This document shows positions 6,940 to 14,587 of a stretch of DNA of 20,896 nucleotides, piece after piece. Origin of the DNA: T3SED10-47 sp046483725. Its GTDB lineage: Bacteria; Bipolaricaulota; Bipolaricaulia; Bipolaricaulales; Bipolaricaulaceae. The DNA lies in the NCBI GenBank assembly GCA_046483725.1, contig JAWOCQ010000032.1, positions 1 through 20,896 on the forward strand. The letters run 5' to 3'. A program made the position numbers and the translations under genes. Under the pieces are notes generated by a model that did no database searches, was not told the origin of the DNA, and saw only the letters and a program-made list of their open reading frames with translations. Numbering within the stretch: position 1 is the stretch's first letter; each line of letters opens with the position of its first letter.

Positions 6940-9024
6940 ATGGAGGGGCCGGCGTACGACATCCAAAAGGTCAGGAACACTGGTGTCGTCGCCCATATAG
7001 ACGCGGGTAAAACAACTCTTTCCGAGCGCATCCTTTACTACAGCGGCCGAATCCACCGGATGGGGGAGGTCCACGAGGGGACTACGGAGATGGATTGGAT
7101 GTCCCAGGAGCGACAGCGGGGCATAACCATCACCGCGGCGGCCACCACGGTCGCCTGGGGGGGACATCAGCTTAATTTGATCGACACCCCAGGACACGTC
7201 GACTTCACCGTGGAGGTGGAGCGCTCGCTGCGCGTGCTTGATGGCGCGGTGGTGGTGTTTTCCGGTGTGGAGGGCGTGGAATCGCAATCCGAGGCCGTGT
7301 GGCACCAGGCCGATCGGTACAAGGTGCCGCGGGTTGCCTTTGTAAACAAGCTGGACCGGGGAGAGGCGGATTTTGCGCGGACGGTAGGGATGATGGAGGA
7401 GCGCCTGGGGGTGGTCCCCCTGGTCCTCATGTTCCCTTGGAAGGATAAAGACGGGCGGCTGCTTGGTCTGGTGGACGTTGTTGGAGGGAGGCTTCTGGAA
7501 TGGGACACGGATTCTCGTGGCCTGAGGTTCCAGCACAAGCCCCTGCCCGATGAGCTAAGTTCGACCTTGAGCTACTGGCGGGATTCGCTGTTGGAGCGCC
7601 TGGCTGACCACTGTGACCGCCTCGCTGAGAAGTACCTCGCCGGAAGCCCCATTTCCAAGGAGGAGATTCACGGCGTCGTCCGTGAGTTAACCCTGCAGCG
7701 GCGGGCGGTGCCTGTGCTGGGGGGTAGTGCCCTGGCCAATGTGGGAGTACAGCCGGTTTTGGACGCGGTGGTCAGGTACCTGCCGGCACCTCCCGAGGTA
7801 CCACCAGTGGAGGGACACCCCCCGGGGAGTTCGGACGTCGTGGCCTGCAAGGCAGACGCAGCCGAGCCGTTAGCGGCACTGGTGTTCAAGGTTGCCGCGG
7901 ATCCTTACGCAGAGAGGCTGCTCTACGTGCGGATTTACTCAGGCTGCATATCAGAGGGCGAGGTGGTGTTAAACGCCGACTCTGAGCGACGGGCCCGTGT
8001 AGTGAGGCTGTTTAGGCTGCATGCAAATAGGCGTGAAAGGTTGGCAAGGGCTTGGGCCGGGGACATCGTGGGGATTATTACGTCCGAGCAGGTACTGACT
8101 GGGGATACCTTGTGTGCGCAGGAGCGACCAGTGGTGTTGGAGAGGATCGTGTTCCCCGAGCCGGTGGTGTTCTCCGCCGTGGAACCTCGTTCGGAAGCCG
8201 AGGAAGGCAAGCTGCGACAGTCGCTGGAGCGCATCGCGCAGGAAGATCCTACCTTCCAGGTGGTGGAGGACGAGGGCACTGGACAGCTGCTGGTCGGGGG
8301 CATGGGTGAATTGCAGCTGCAGGTACAGCTTCATCGTTTGGAGGGTGAGTTTGGTGTGGGGCATCGGGTGGGTCGTCCGCAGGTTGCCTACAAGCAGACC
8401 GCCGCGGCTCCGGTTAATGTGGTGGAGGAACTCTCACGGACCTTAGGCGGGCGCGCTCAGTATGCGAAGGTGCGCCTGGACCTGTCTCCGCTGCCCCGTG
8501 GAGAGGGCAACTCGGTGAACGCTGATGTCGACGCAAGCGAGCTACCCCCTGACTACGTGGAGGCTGCGCGGCGGGGGGCGCAGGGGGCCCTTGGTAGCAG
8601 CCCGCTAGGAGGCTTCCCCGTGACCGATGTGGCGGTGGAGGTGTTGGGAGGGGCGTCCCATCCTGTGGATTCCAGTGAGGTTGCGTTCGAGGCCTGCGCT
8701 ACGCAGGCGGTGAGGAAGGGGTTGGAGAGAGCGGGGATGAAGCTGTTGGAACCTGTGGCAGTCGGTGATATAATCACGCCCGGCGAGTACCTCGGAGAGG
8801 TCGTTTCGGATCTGGGACGTCGAAGGGGACAGATCCACAAGATCGCTACCAGGGGACCCGTGGAAAGCGTGCGGGTTACCATTCCGGTGGTTGAAACCTT
8901 CGGGTATGCAACCCAACTGCGTTCGCTCACTCAGGGAAGGGCGACGTGTTCCCTTCGCGTTGCCCATTACGATGTGGTCCCCGAGGAGACCGCACGTGAC
9001 GTGTTAAGGAGCAGAGGATACTGA
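6940..9024 (+). CDS. fusA: Translation elongation factor G
   Basis: EF-G is the GTPase that drives ribosomal translocation and, with RRF, recycling. All five domains are present in 694 residues. Counted from the ATG at 6940, the GTPase motifs are AHIDAGKTT (18-26), RGITI (60-64), DTPGH (82-86), NKLD (136-139) and GSA (262-264). The domain IV tip SHPVDSSE keeps the loop histidine (about H574). The domain V segment GRRRGQI and QGRATCSL are present. Departures from typical EF-G include NKLD for NKMD, GMGELQLQ for GMGELHLE, and GGRAQYAKV for GGRGQYGHV. A GTG at 6934 is an alternative start, but AGGTG at 6928-6932 fits the ATG better. The usual tuf gene does not follow; rpsJ begins 1 nt after the stop. 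An internal promoter candidate lies near its 3' end. Confidence 0.97.
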   Translation: MEGPAYDIQKVRNTGVVAHIDAGKTTLSERILYYSGRIHRMGEVHEGTTEMDWMSQERQRGITITAAATTVAWGGHQLNLIDTPGHVDFTVEVERSLRVLDGAVVVFSGVEGVESQSEAVWHQADRYKVPRVAFVNKLDRGEADFARTVGMMEERLGVVPLVLMFPWKDKDGRLLGLVDVVGGRLLEWDTDSRGLRFQHKPLPDELSSTLSYWRDSLLERLADHCDRLAEKYLAGSPISKEEIHGVVRELTLQRRAVPVLGGSALANVGVQPVLDAVVRYLPAPPEVPPVEGHPPGSSDVVACKADAAEPLAALVFKVAADPYAERLLYVRIYSGCISEGEVVLNADSERRARVVRLFRLHANRRERLARAWAGDIVGIITSEQVLTGDTLCAQERPVVLERIVFPEPVVFSAVEPRSEAEEGKLRQSLERIAQEDPTFQVVEDEGTGQLLVGGMGELQLQVQLHRLEGEFGVGHRVGRPQVAYKQTAAAPVNVVEELSRTLGGRAQYAKVRLDLSPLPRGEGNSVNADVDASELPPDYVEAARRGAQGALGSSPLGGFPVTDVAVEVLGGASHPVDSSEVAFEACATQAVRKGLERAGMKLLEPVAVGDIITPGEYLGEVVSDLGRRRGQIHKIATRGPVESVRVTIPVVETFGYATQLRSLTQGRATCSLRVAHYDVVPEETARDVLRSRGY
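8746..8774 (+). promoter_or_regulatory. Candidate internal promoter for the S10 genes, inside fusA
   Basis: TTGGAA (8746-8751, 4 of 6) is followed after exactly 17 nt by a perfect TATAAT (8769-8774). TGA immediately before the box makes an extended -10 (TGn). It is embedded in codons for EF-G residues around GDIIT, including an ATA isoleucine codon, unusual in this GC-rich sequence. Transcription would start near 8781, about 245 nt before rpsJ. Confidence 0.45.
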
Positions 9025-9025
9025 T

Positions 9026-9334
9026 ATGGCAAGGGAGAAGATCAGGATCAGGCTGCAAAGCTATGATCACGAACTGGTGGATGCGGCTGTTCGCAAGTTG
9101 GTGGACACTGCCCGAAGTACGCGAGCAAGGGTGGCGGGCCCGATTCCGCTTCCCACCCATAGGCGGTTGTACACTGTGCTCCGCTCCCCTCACGTGGACA
9201 AGCGGTCCATGGAGCACTTCGAGCGCAAGGTGCACCGGCGGCTGATCGACATACGGGAACCTACCTCTGAGACCATCAATGCGCTCATGGAGGTTGAGCT
9301 TCCCACCGGAATAGACATCGAGATCAAGCTTTAG
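9026..9334 (+). CDS. rpsJ: 30S ribosomal protein S10
   Basis: S10 is a head protein of the 30S subunit and also the NusE partner of NusB in antitermination. The 102-residue product is full length. It shows KIRIRLQSYDHELVD at the N-terminus, the protruding-loop region with GPIPLPTHRR, then RSPHVDKRSMEHFE and RLIDI. The ATG follows the fusA stop by 1 nt, and AGAGGA at 9013-9018 provides a ribosome site within the fusA end. It is the first S10-operon gene. No S10 leader with an L4-binding hairpin can fit upstream, so E. coli-type L4 control is not expected here. Confidence 0.98.
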   Translation: MAREKIRIRLQSYDHELVDAAVRKLVDTARSTRARVAGPIPLPTHRRLYTVLRSPHVDKRSMEHFERKVHRRLIDIREPTSETINALMEVELPTGIDIEIKL

Positions 9335-9343
9335 GGGGATCCA

Positions 9344-9967
9344 ATGGCGCTGGCGCTTATGGGCAAGAAGGTAGGTATGACGCAGTGGTTCGACGGCGAG
9401 GGCCGAGCTGTGGGTGCTACGGTGGTGTGGGTGGAACCCTCGGTGATAGTGCAGGTCAAGGAGCCGGAGCGCCACGGTTACGGGGCGTTGCAGCTGGGCT
9501 ATGGAGAGGTGAAGGAACACAAGATGTCAGCGCCGGTCCGGGGGCAGTATGCCAAGGCCGGTCTGGCCCCGCGGCGGCACATGTATGAGGCGCGGGTCGT
9601 GGCGCCGGGAGAATACTCTGCGGGCCAGGAGGTGGGCGTCGATGCGTTCTCCGAAGGCGACCGGGTTGACGTGAGCGGAGTGTCCAAGGGTCGGGGGTTC
9701 GCGGGCACGATCAAGCGCCATGGGTTTAGCTCCCGGCCGAAATCGCACGGGCACAAGATGATCCGGCGTCCGGGGACGGCCGGGCCCACCGGTCCGCGTA
9801 AGATAATGAAGGGGAAGCGCATGCCGGGCCATTTCGGAGCCAAGCGGGTGACAATGCGTAACATCGAGGTTCTTAAGGTAGATACCGAGCGCGGGCTGTT
9901 GGTGCTCAGAGGGTCAGTGCCGGGGCACCGGAAGGGACTGCTCAAGATAAGGAAGAGCGATGCTTGA
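9344..9967 (+). CDS. rplC: 50S ribosomal protein L3
   Basis: L3 starts 50S assembly and sends a long loop towards the peptidyl transferase centre. The product has 207 residues, the normal length. It shows GKKVGMTQWF near the N-terminus, SKGRGFAGTIKRHGF at 114-128 and RPKSHGHK at 131-138. The loop at 144-159 (GTAGPTGPRKIMKGKR) looks about one residue shorter than common L3 versions and lacks a Gln at the position methylated in E. coli. GGGGGA at 9334-9339 supports the ATG at 9344; an ATG at 9359 (MGKKVGMTQ) is a weaker alternative. The 3' end overlaps rplD by 8 nt. Confidence 0.98.
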   Translation: MALALMGKKVGMTQWFDGEGRAVGATVVWVEPSVIVQVKEPERHGYGALQLGYGEVKEHKMSAPVRGQYAKAGLAPRRHMYEARVVAPGEYSAGQEVGVDAFSEGDRVDVSGVSKGRGFAGTIKRHGFSSRPKSHGHKMIRRPGTAGPTGPRKIMKGKRMPGHFGAKRVTMRNIEVLKVDTERGLLVLRGSVPGHRKGLLKIRKSDA

Positions 9968-10604
9968 GGCGAGGTTGTACCGTTTCGACGCTCTGGGCGG
10001 TGAGCCGGAACGCATTGAGGTGCCCGAGGCCCTGTTCGGGGCAGAGGTCAACGAGGACCTTCTGCACCGTGCCGTGCGGGTGTTCCTGCATAACCAGAGG
10101 CAGGGAACCGCCTCCGTGCGGATGCGGGCCGAGGTGTCCGGCGGCGGGCGCAAGCCCTGGCGGCAGAAAGGGGTCGGCCGTGCTCGGCACGGGACAATCC
10201 GCTCCCCGCTGTGGAGGCACGGTGGGGTGACCTTCGGTCCTTCGCCGGGGCCCAGGCGACTGCGATTGCCCAAACAAATGCGACGGGGAGCGTTGGTGTC
10301 GGCCCTCTCGGCACGATTTCAGGAAGACGCCCTGTGGCTGGTGGACCGGCTTGGATTTGAAAAGCCACGCACCAAGGACGGGCTGGGGGTGCTCAGCAAG
10401 CTGGGTTGCCCGGAGAAGGTGTTAGTAGTTGTGGCTTCCGACGAGTATGACGTGCCGGTTGTTAAGTCTCTGTCCAACATTCCCGGCGTTAGTTGTGTAG
10501 GTGCGGCCTCCCTCCACGCCTACCAGGTGTTAGCATACGATGGACTTGTGGCGACTCTGGCCGGGGTGGACGAGTTGGCTGGGAGGGTGAAGGATGAAAG
10601 CTGA
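9960..10604 (+). CDS. rplD: 50S ribosomal protein L4
   Basis: L4 lines the nascent peptide exit tunnel, where its extended loop forms part of the constriction with L22. The 214-residue product contains that loop as SGGGRKPWRQKGVGRARHG at about 60-78, followed by IRSPLWRHGGVTFGP. The Rossmann-like C-terminal part keeps the pattern VLVVVASDE and NIPGV. The ATG at 9960 overlaps the rplC end by 8 nt, and its own end overlaps rplW by 11 nt. In gamma-proteobacteria L4 also represses its own operon through a leader, for which there is no room here. Confidence 0.98.
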   Translation: MLEARLYRFDALGGEPERIEVPEALFGAEVNEDLLHRAVRVFLHNQRQGTASVRMRAEVSGGGRKPWRQKGVGRARHGTIRSPLWRHGGVTFGPSPGPRRLRLPKQMRRGALVSALSARFQEDALWLVDRLGFEKPRTKDGLGVLSKLGCPEKVLVVVASDEYDVPVVKSLSNIPGVSCVGAASLHAYQVLAYDGLVATLAGVDELAGRVKDES

Positions 10605-10896
10605 TCCGGGTGTCTATCCCGAGGATATCTTGTTGCGGCCGGTGCTTACAGAGAAGTCATGGCGGGAGATCGAGGACGGCAAGTACACCTTTGCTGTCCG
10701 GCCCGGTGCCAGCAAGGTGGCCGTTCGGCAGGCAGTTGAGGAGATGTTCGGCGTCAAGGTGGAGAAAGTGTGGGCGTTTCGTCGCCCTGGCAAGCCGCGA
10801 CGGACCCGGATGGATCGGCGACACGGCCGCACAAGTGGCGAAAAGCGGGCGGTGGTTAAGCTGGCGCCGGGGCACAGGATCGATTTAGTGGGGTGA
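10594..10896 (+). CDS. rplW: 50S ribosomal protein L23
   Basis: L23 lies at the tunnel exit and is the docking site for trigger factor and SRP. The product has 100 residues. LLRPVLTEKSW near the N-terminus and YTFAVRPGASKVAVRQAVEEMF are typical. The basic loop GKPRRTRMDRRHGRTSGEKRA is followed by the terminal strand VVKLAPGHRID. The start ATG lies inside the end of rplD (11 nt overlap), with GGAGGG a few bases upstream. rplB follows after 4 nt. Confidence 0.97.
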   Translation: MKADPGVYPEDILLRPVLTEKSWREIEDGKYTFAVRPGASKVAVRQAVEEMFGVKVEKVWAFRRPGKPRRTRMDRRHGRTSGEKRAVVKLAPGHRIDLVG

Positions 10897-10900
10897 TGCG

Positions 10901-11728
10901 ATGCCGATGAAGAAACGACGTCCGGTGAGCCCGGGGCAACGGCACGGGGTCCTGCCGGAATACAGCGAACTGGATCGAAAGAAGCCGGAGAAGTCGCTGC
11001 TCAGGAAGCATAAACGACGGTCTGCCCGGAACTCTCAAGGGAGGATGACCGTGCGGCACCGTGGGGGAGGGACCAAGCGGCGTTACCGGCTTGTGGACTT
11101 CAACCGTGACAAGTGGAATGTGCCGGCAAAGGTGGTATCGCAGGAGTATGATCCGAATCGGTCAAGCTGGATCGTCCTACTGCACTATGCTGACGGGGAG
11201 AAGCGGTACATCCTTTCCCCGTTCGAGGCCTCGGTGGGCGACGTGTTGGAGGCCGGGATAACGGCCGAGCCCAGGCCGGGCAACGCAATGCCTCTGCGGC
11301 GTGTGCCCGTGGGAGCTACGGTGCACAACGTGGAGCTGACTCCCGGGTCCGGCGGCAAGATCGGCCGGGCGGCGGGCACCGAGGTGAGGGTGCTCAGCAA
11401 GGAGGGGGACAGGGCTACGTTGAGACTGCCGTCCGGTGAGATGCGACAGTTCCATGTGGACTGTATGGCCACGCTCGGCAGCGTGAGCAACCCCGATCAC
11501 AAGAATATCAAACATGGGAAGGCCGGGCGAAGACGTCATTTGGGTTTCCGCCCTGCGGTTCGCGGCACGGCGATGAACGCTGCGGACCACCCCCACGGAG
11601 GTGGCGAGGGGCGCAGCGGTGAGGGCCGGGCGCCGAAGTCCCCCTGGGGCTGGCTGGCCAAGGGTGGGCGGAAGACTCGTAAACGGCGCAAGCCCAGTAA
11701 CGCGTGGATCGTCAAGAGGAGGAAGTAA
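10901..11728 (+). CDS. rplB: 50S ribosomal protein L2
   Basis: L2 binds 23S rRNA near the peptidyl transferase centre and is needed for subunit association. The 275-residue product matches the family length. It shows RMTVRHRGGGTKRRYRLVDF at about 48-67, the SH3-like central domain, and AADHPHGGGEGR. That last motif carries H230, equivalent to the conserved E. coli H229. A long, very basic C-terminal tail follows. ATG 10901 is in frame and 4 nt after rplW; the ATG at 10896 overlapping the rplW stop is in another frame. rpsS starts 2 nt after the stop. Confidence 0.99.
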   Translation: MPMKKRRPVSPGQRHGVLPEYSELDRKKPEKSLLRKHKRRSARNSQGRMTVRHRGGGTKRRYRLVDFNRDKWNVPAKVVSQEYDPNRSSWIVLLHYADGEKRYILSPFEASVGDVLEAGITAEPRPGNAMPLRRVPVGATVHNVELTPGSGGKIGRAAGTEVRVLSKEGDRATLRLPSGEMRQFHVDCMATLGSVSNPDHKNIKHGKAGRRRHLGFRPAVRGTAMNAADHPHGGGEGRSGEGRAPKSPWGWLAKGGRKTRKRRKPSNAWIVKRRK

Positions 11729-11730
11729 GG

Positions 11731-12015
11731 ATGGCGCGGTCAAAGAACAAGGGACCCTATGTACACCCAAAGCTCCTGCGAAAGGTGCAGCGTCACAAGA
11801 GGGGTGACTTGGGGGAGATCAAGACATGGTCTCGGGCCTCCATGATCATTCCGGAGATGGTGGGGCTGACCATCCGCGTGCACAACGGCCGACACATGGT
11901 ACCGGTGTACATCACCGAGGCCATGATCGGGCACCGCCTGGGTGAGTTCTCTCCCACCCGCACCTTCCGTGGCCATGGCGGCATGCGGAAGAAGTCGGCA
12001 CCGCCGCTCAAATGA
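11731..12015 (+). CDS. rpsS: 30S ribosomal protein S19
   Basis: S19 forms a head complex with S13 and contacts the A-site finger of the 50S subunit. The product has 94 residues: MARSKNKGPYVHPKLLRKV at the start, IKTWSRASMIIPEMVG, and TIRVHNGRHMVPVYITEAMIGHRLGEF-type core with the FSPTRTFRGHGG end. Normal S19 length is about 92. The ATG at 11731 is preceded by GAGGAGG (11716-11722) within the rplB tail. The frame is open further upstream, but those residues would just be rplB sequence. The stop overlaps the rplV start as ATGA. Confidence 0.98.
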   Translation: MARSKNKGPYVHPKLLRKVQRHKRGDLGEIKTWSRASMIIPEMVGLTIRVHNGRHMVPVYITEAMIGHRLGEFSPTRTFRGHGGMRKKSAPPLK

Positions 12016-12368
12016 TGGAGACAGGGATGAGGGAGGCCGTGGCACGCGGGCGCTTCGTGCGTGTTTCCCCGCTGAAATGTCGGGCTGTGGCCGATGAGAT
12101 TCGAGGCAAGCACGTTGAGGAGGCCCAGAGGATCCTGGCGTACTCGTCGAAAAAGGCGGCGCGGATTGTAAGTAAGATACTGGATTCCGCAGTCGCCAAC
12201 GCAGAGCAAAACTATGAGATGGATGCCGACCGTCTGTGGATCAGACAGGTGTGGGTGGACGAAGGCCCTAGAATGCGTCGCCTGAAACCGCGGGCTTTCG
12301 GCCGAGCAGACATCATGCGACGCAAGCTGTCCCACATCACCATTGCGGTGGCCGAAAGGGAGGACTGA
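12012..12368 (+). CDS. rplV: 50S ribosomal protein L22
   Basis: L22 spans the exit tunnel, and its beta-hairpin forms the constriction with L4. The product has up to 118 residues. RFVRVSPLKCRAVADEIRGK leads the conserved fold. AVANAEQNYEMD and the hairpin region with GPRMRRLKPRAFGRAD follow. Two starts are possible. The ATG at 12012 overlaps the rpsS stop (ATGA) and would be translated by coupling. The ATG at 12027 has GGAG at 12017-12020 with 6 nt spacing and gives 113 residues, nearer the usual length. The end overlaps the rpsC start by 1 nt (TGATG). Confidence 0.96.
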   Translation: MMETGMREAVARGRFVRVSPLKCRAVADEIRGKHVEEAQRILAYSSKKAARIVSKILDSAVANAEQNYEMDADRLWIRQVWVDEGPRMRRLKPRAFGRADIMRRKLSHITIAVAERED

Positions 12369-13027
12369 TGGGCCAGAAGACACATCCCGTGGGATTCCGA
12401 GTGGGGGTGCTGCGGAAGTGGCGTTCCAACTGGTTCGCCAATGACGCTCTGGTGCCCGAGTATGTGGCCGAGGACCGGAAGATCCGGGAGCTCATACGGA
12501 AGACGTACCGGGGCGCCGGTGTTGCCGAGGTGCAGGTAGAGCGGGCCGTGGAGGACCGCGTGTTGGTTACCGTGCGGGCTGCCCGCCCGGGGATCATCAT
12601 CGGCCGAGGCGGGAGCGAGATTGACAAGCTCCAGGCCGAACTGTCGGAGATGAGCGGTCGGCAGGTGCGTATAGGGGTCCTGGAAGTGGAACGGCCTGAG
12701 CTGGAGGCGCCTTTGGTGGCCCAGGATGTGGCCTTTCAGATCGAGAACCGGATAAACCCCTACCGGGCTATGAAGGAGACTAACAGGCGGGTCATGTCCG
12801 CCGGGGCGCAGGGGGTCAAACTGCGGATATCCGGAAGGCTTGGCGGTGCGGAGCTCTCGCGGATGGTGGAGATGAAGCAGGGGCGGGTGCCTCTGCAAAC
12901 TCTGCGGGCGGACGTTGATTATGGGCTGGCCGAGGCGATGACTAAGTACGGCGTGATCGGGGTCAAAGCATGGGTGTGCCGTGGGGAAATCTGGTCCCCG
13001 AGGGCGCGAAGCGATGAGGGGCGCTGA
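12368..13027 (+). CDS. rpsC: 30S ribosomal protein S3
   Basis: S3 is at the mRNA entry channel of the 30S subunit and takes part in unwinding mRNA structure. The 219-residue product starts MGQKTHPVGFRVG, typical of the family. A KH domain follows with GIIIGRGG at 75-82. The C-terminal domain keeps GVKLRISGRLGGAELSR and VPLQTLRADVDYG. The ATG shares one base with the rplV stop. The gap to rplP is 2 nt. Confidence 0.99.
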   Translation: MGQKTHPVGFRVGVLRKWRSNWFANDALVPEYVAEDRKIRELIRKTYRGAGVAEVQVERAVEDRVLVTVRAARPGIIIGRGGSEIDKLQAELSEMSGRQVRIGVLEVERPELEAPLVAQDVAFQIENRINPYRAMKETNRRVMSAGAQGVKLRISGRLGGAELSRMVEMKQGRVPLQTLRADVDYGLAEAMTKYGVIGVKAWVCRGEIWSPRARSDEGR

Positions 13028-13029
13028 CG

Positions 13030-13458
13030 ATGCCACTGTTGTTTCCGAATAAGACAAAGTACCGGAAGCAGCATCGCGGCCGCCGGAAGGGCGTGGCGGG
13101 GCGGGGGAATGATGTTGCGTTTGGCGAGTACGGTATCCAAGCGCTGGCCGCTGCGTGGATCACGCGCCAGCAGATTGAGTCGGCGCGAACTACGCTGGCC
13201 CGGGCTACGCACCGCGGGAAGGTATGGATTCGCATCTTCCCCGACAAGCCGTACACCAAGAAGGCGGCGGAGTCCCGTATGGGCAAGGGAAAGGGCAATG
13301 TAGAGAACTGGGTCGCGGTAGTGCGTCCGGGCAACGTGCTGTTTGAGTTTGCCGGGGTTCCGCCGGAAGAGGCCAAGCGCATCCACCGCCTGGTGAGCTA
13401 TAAGCTGCCGATCCCCACTCGGTTGAAGACGAAGTTCCACCTGGGAGGGGAACGATGA
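13030..13458 (+). CDS. rplP: 50S ribosomal protein L16
   Basis: L16 helps shape the A-site side of the 50S subunit and binds near the central protuberance. The 142-residue product has the family signature: KYRKQHRGRRKGVAGRGN, ALAAAWITRQQIESAR, KVWIRIFPDKP, and RMGKGKG followed by WVAVVRPG. The segment before KVWIRIF appears one residue shorter than in many L16 proteins (HRGKVW where KRGGKVW is usual). The end overlaps rpmC by 4 nt (ATGA). Confidence 0.98.
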   Translation: MPLLFPNKTKYRKQHRGRRKGVAGRGNDVAFGEYGIQALAAAWITRQQIESARTTLARATHRGKVWIRIFPDKPYTKKAAESRMGKGKGNVENWVAVVRPGNVLFEFAGVPPEEAKRIHRLVSYKLPIPTRLKTKFHLGGER

Positions 13459-13664
13459 GGGCCGTAGACCTTAGGGACATGTCGCGCGAGGAGTTGGAGC
13501 AGCGCGTGCGTGAGTGGAAGCGGAAGTATATGAACTTGAGGTTCCAGTACACTTCGGGACAGCTGCAGAACACGGCGGAGATCACCAAGACCCGACGTGA
13601 TCTGGCTCGTGCGCTGACGGTCCTCCGGGAGCGCGCCGAGGAAGGGAGGAGGGGCCATGCGTAA
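13455..13664 (+). CDS. rpmC: 50S ribosomal protein L29
   Basis: L29 is a small coiled protein at the tunnel exit next to L23, part of the SRP and trigger factor docking site. The 69-residue product is a pair of helices with DLRDMSREELEQRVREWKRK, then LRFQYTSGQLQNTAEI and TRRDLARALTVLRER, which is the family pattern. The start is coupled to the rplP stop (ATGA). The last 8 nt overlap rpsQ. Confidence 0.96.
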   Translation: MRAVDLRDMSREELEQRVREWKRKYMNLRFQYTSGQLQNTAEITKTRRDLARALTVLRERAEEGRRGHA

Positions 13665-13902
13665 GGAACGGGTAGGCCGGGTTGTAAGCGCTCGCATGGC
13701 CAAGACGTTGGTGGTCGTTGAGGACAAGAGGCTCCTGCACCGGCGCTACCACAAATACGTGCTGAGCCGGACCAAGTACTACGTGCATGATGAGGTCGAG
13801 GAAGCCCGTGTTGGGGACATGGTCAGGATTCAAGAGTCCCGGCCGCTGTCGCGCCTAAAGCGGTGGCGGTTGGTGCAGGTTGTACGGCGGGCGGAGGGCT
13901 AA
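13657..13902 (+). CDS. rpsQ: 30S ribosomal protein S17
   Basis: S17 is an OB-fold protein that binds 16S rRNA early in 30S assembly. The 81-residue product shows ERVGRVVSARMAKTLVVVE, the central RRYHKYVLSRTKYYVHDE and the closing VGDMVRIQESRPLSRLKRWRL, the family signature. A strong GGAGGAGG at 13645-13652 lies 4 nt before the ATG, inside rpmC. It ends 2 nt before rplN. Confidence 0.98.
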   Translation: MRKERVGRVVSARMAKTLVVVEDKRLLHRRYHKYVLSRTKYYVHDEVEEARVGDMVRIQESRPLSRLKRWRLVQVVRRAEG

Positions 13903-13904
13903 CC

Positions 13905-14267
13905 ATGATCTTGGCACGGACCATGCTTACCATTGCGGACAATACTGGGGTGAAGGAAGTGCGGTGCATCACCGTTCAGGGAAAGCGTCCCCGAGGGCAG
14001 ATTGGGGACATTGTGGTGGGCTCGGTGCGGAAGAGGATCGCCACCTCAGAGTTCACGAAGGGTGATGTAGTGCGAGGTGTGGTTGTGAGAAGTCATGCGC
14101 CGTACCGGCGGTCGGACGGAAGCACAATTCGGTTCGACGAGAACGCTCTGGTGTTGGTGGATAAGAATCTGCAGCCAATAGGTACGCGGGTATTCGGGCC
14201 CGTCGCTCGTGAGCTCAGGGACAAAGGGATGATGCGTATCATCTCTCTGGCGCCCGAGGTGGTGTAG
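13905..14267 (+). CDS. rplN: 50S ribosomal protein L14
   Basis: L14 sits at the subunit interface and is the binding site of RsfS. The product has 120 residues. Visible are LTIADNTGVKEVRCI near the N-terminus, KGDVVRGVVVRSHAPYRRSDGS, FDENALVLVDKNLQPIGTR and VFGPVARELRD. The first conserved loop (VQGKRPRGQIGD) is somewhat shorter and different from the common form. An upstream GTG in the same frame would lie inside rpsQ; the ATG at 13905 gives the standard start MI. It opens the spc group, 2 nt after rpsQ. Confidence 0.99.
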   Translation: MILARTMLTIADNTGVKEVRCITVQGKRPRGQIGDIVVGSVRKRIATSEFTKGDVVRGVVVRSHAPYRRSDGSTIRFDENALVLVDKNLQPIGTRVFGPVARELRDKGMMRIISLAPEVV

Positions 14268-14275
14268 GAGGCGAG

Positions 14276-14587
14276 ATGCGCAAGGTCAAAAAGGGCGATC
14301 GGGTGAAGGTAATTGCCGGAGTAGACCGGGGCAAGATGGGCAAGGTGCTCCGGGTATACCCGGAGAGGTATGGGGTGCTGGTGGAAGGTGTGAATATGAT
14401 CACCAAGCACCAACGGCCGACTCAGACCGTGCGGCAGCCGGGCATCATACAGCGGGAGGCACCGCTTCACGAGTCGAATGTGGCTGTGGTGTGCTCCGAG
14501 TGCGGTGTGCCGACTCGCATCGGTGCAGCGGTGGTGGCCGGGACAAAGATGCGTCGTTGTCGGAAGTGCGGCGCTACGTTTGAGTGA
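14276..14587 (+). CDS. rplX: 50S ribosomal protein L24, zinc-ribbon type
   Basis: L24 is an assembly initiator near the tunnel exit. The 103-residue product has the KOW motif (KKGDRVKVIAGVDRGKMGKV) followed by VEGVNMITKHQRP. Its C-terminal part carries a zinc ribbon, C73xxC76 and C95xxC98, as in Thermus-like and many other bacteria but not in E. coli. AGGAGG at 14266-14271 precedes the ATG by 4 nt. The stop TGA overlaps the GTG start of rplE. Confidence 0.98.
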   Translation: MRKVKKGDRVKVIAGVDRGKMGKVLRVYPERYGVLVEGVNMITKHQRPTQTVRQPGIIQREAPLHESNVAVVCSECGVPTRIGAAVVAGTKMRRCRKCGATFE

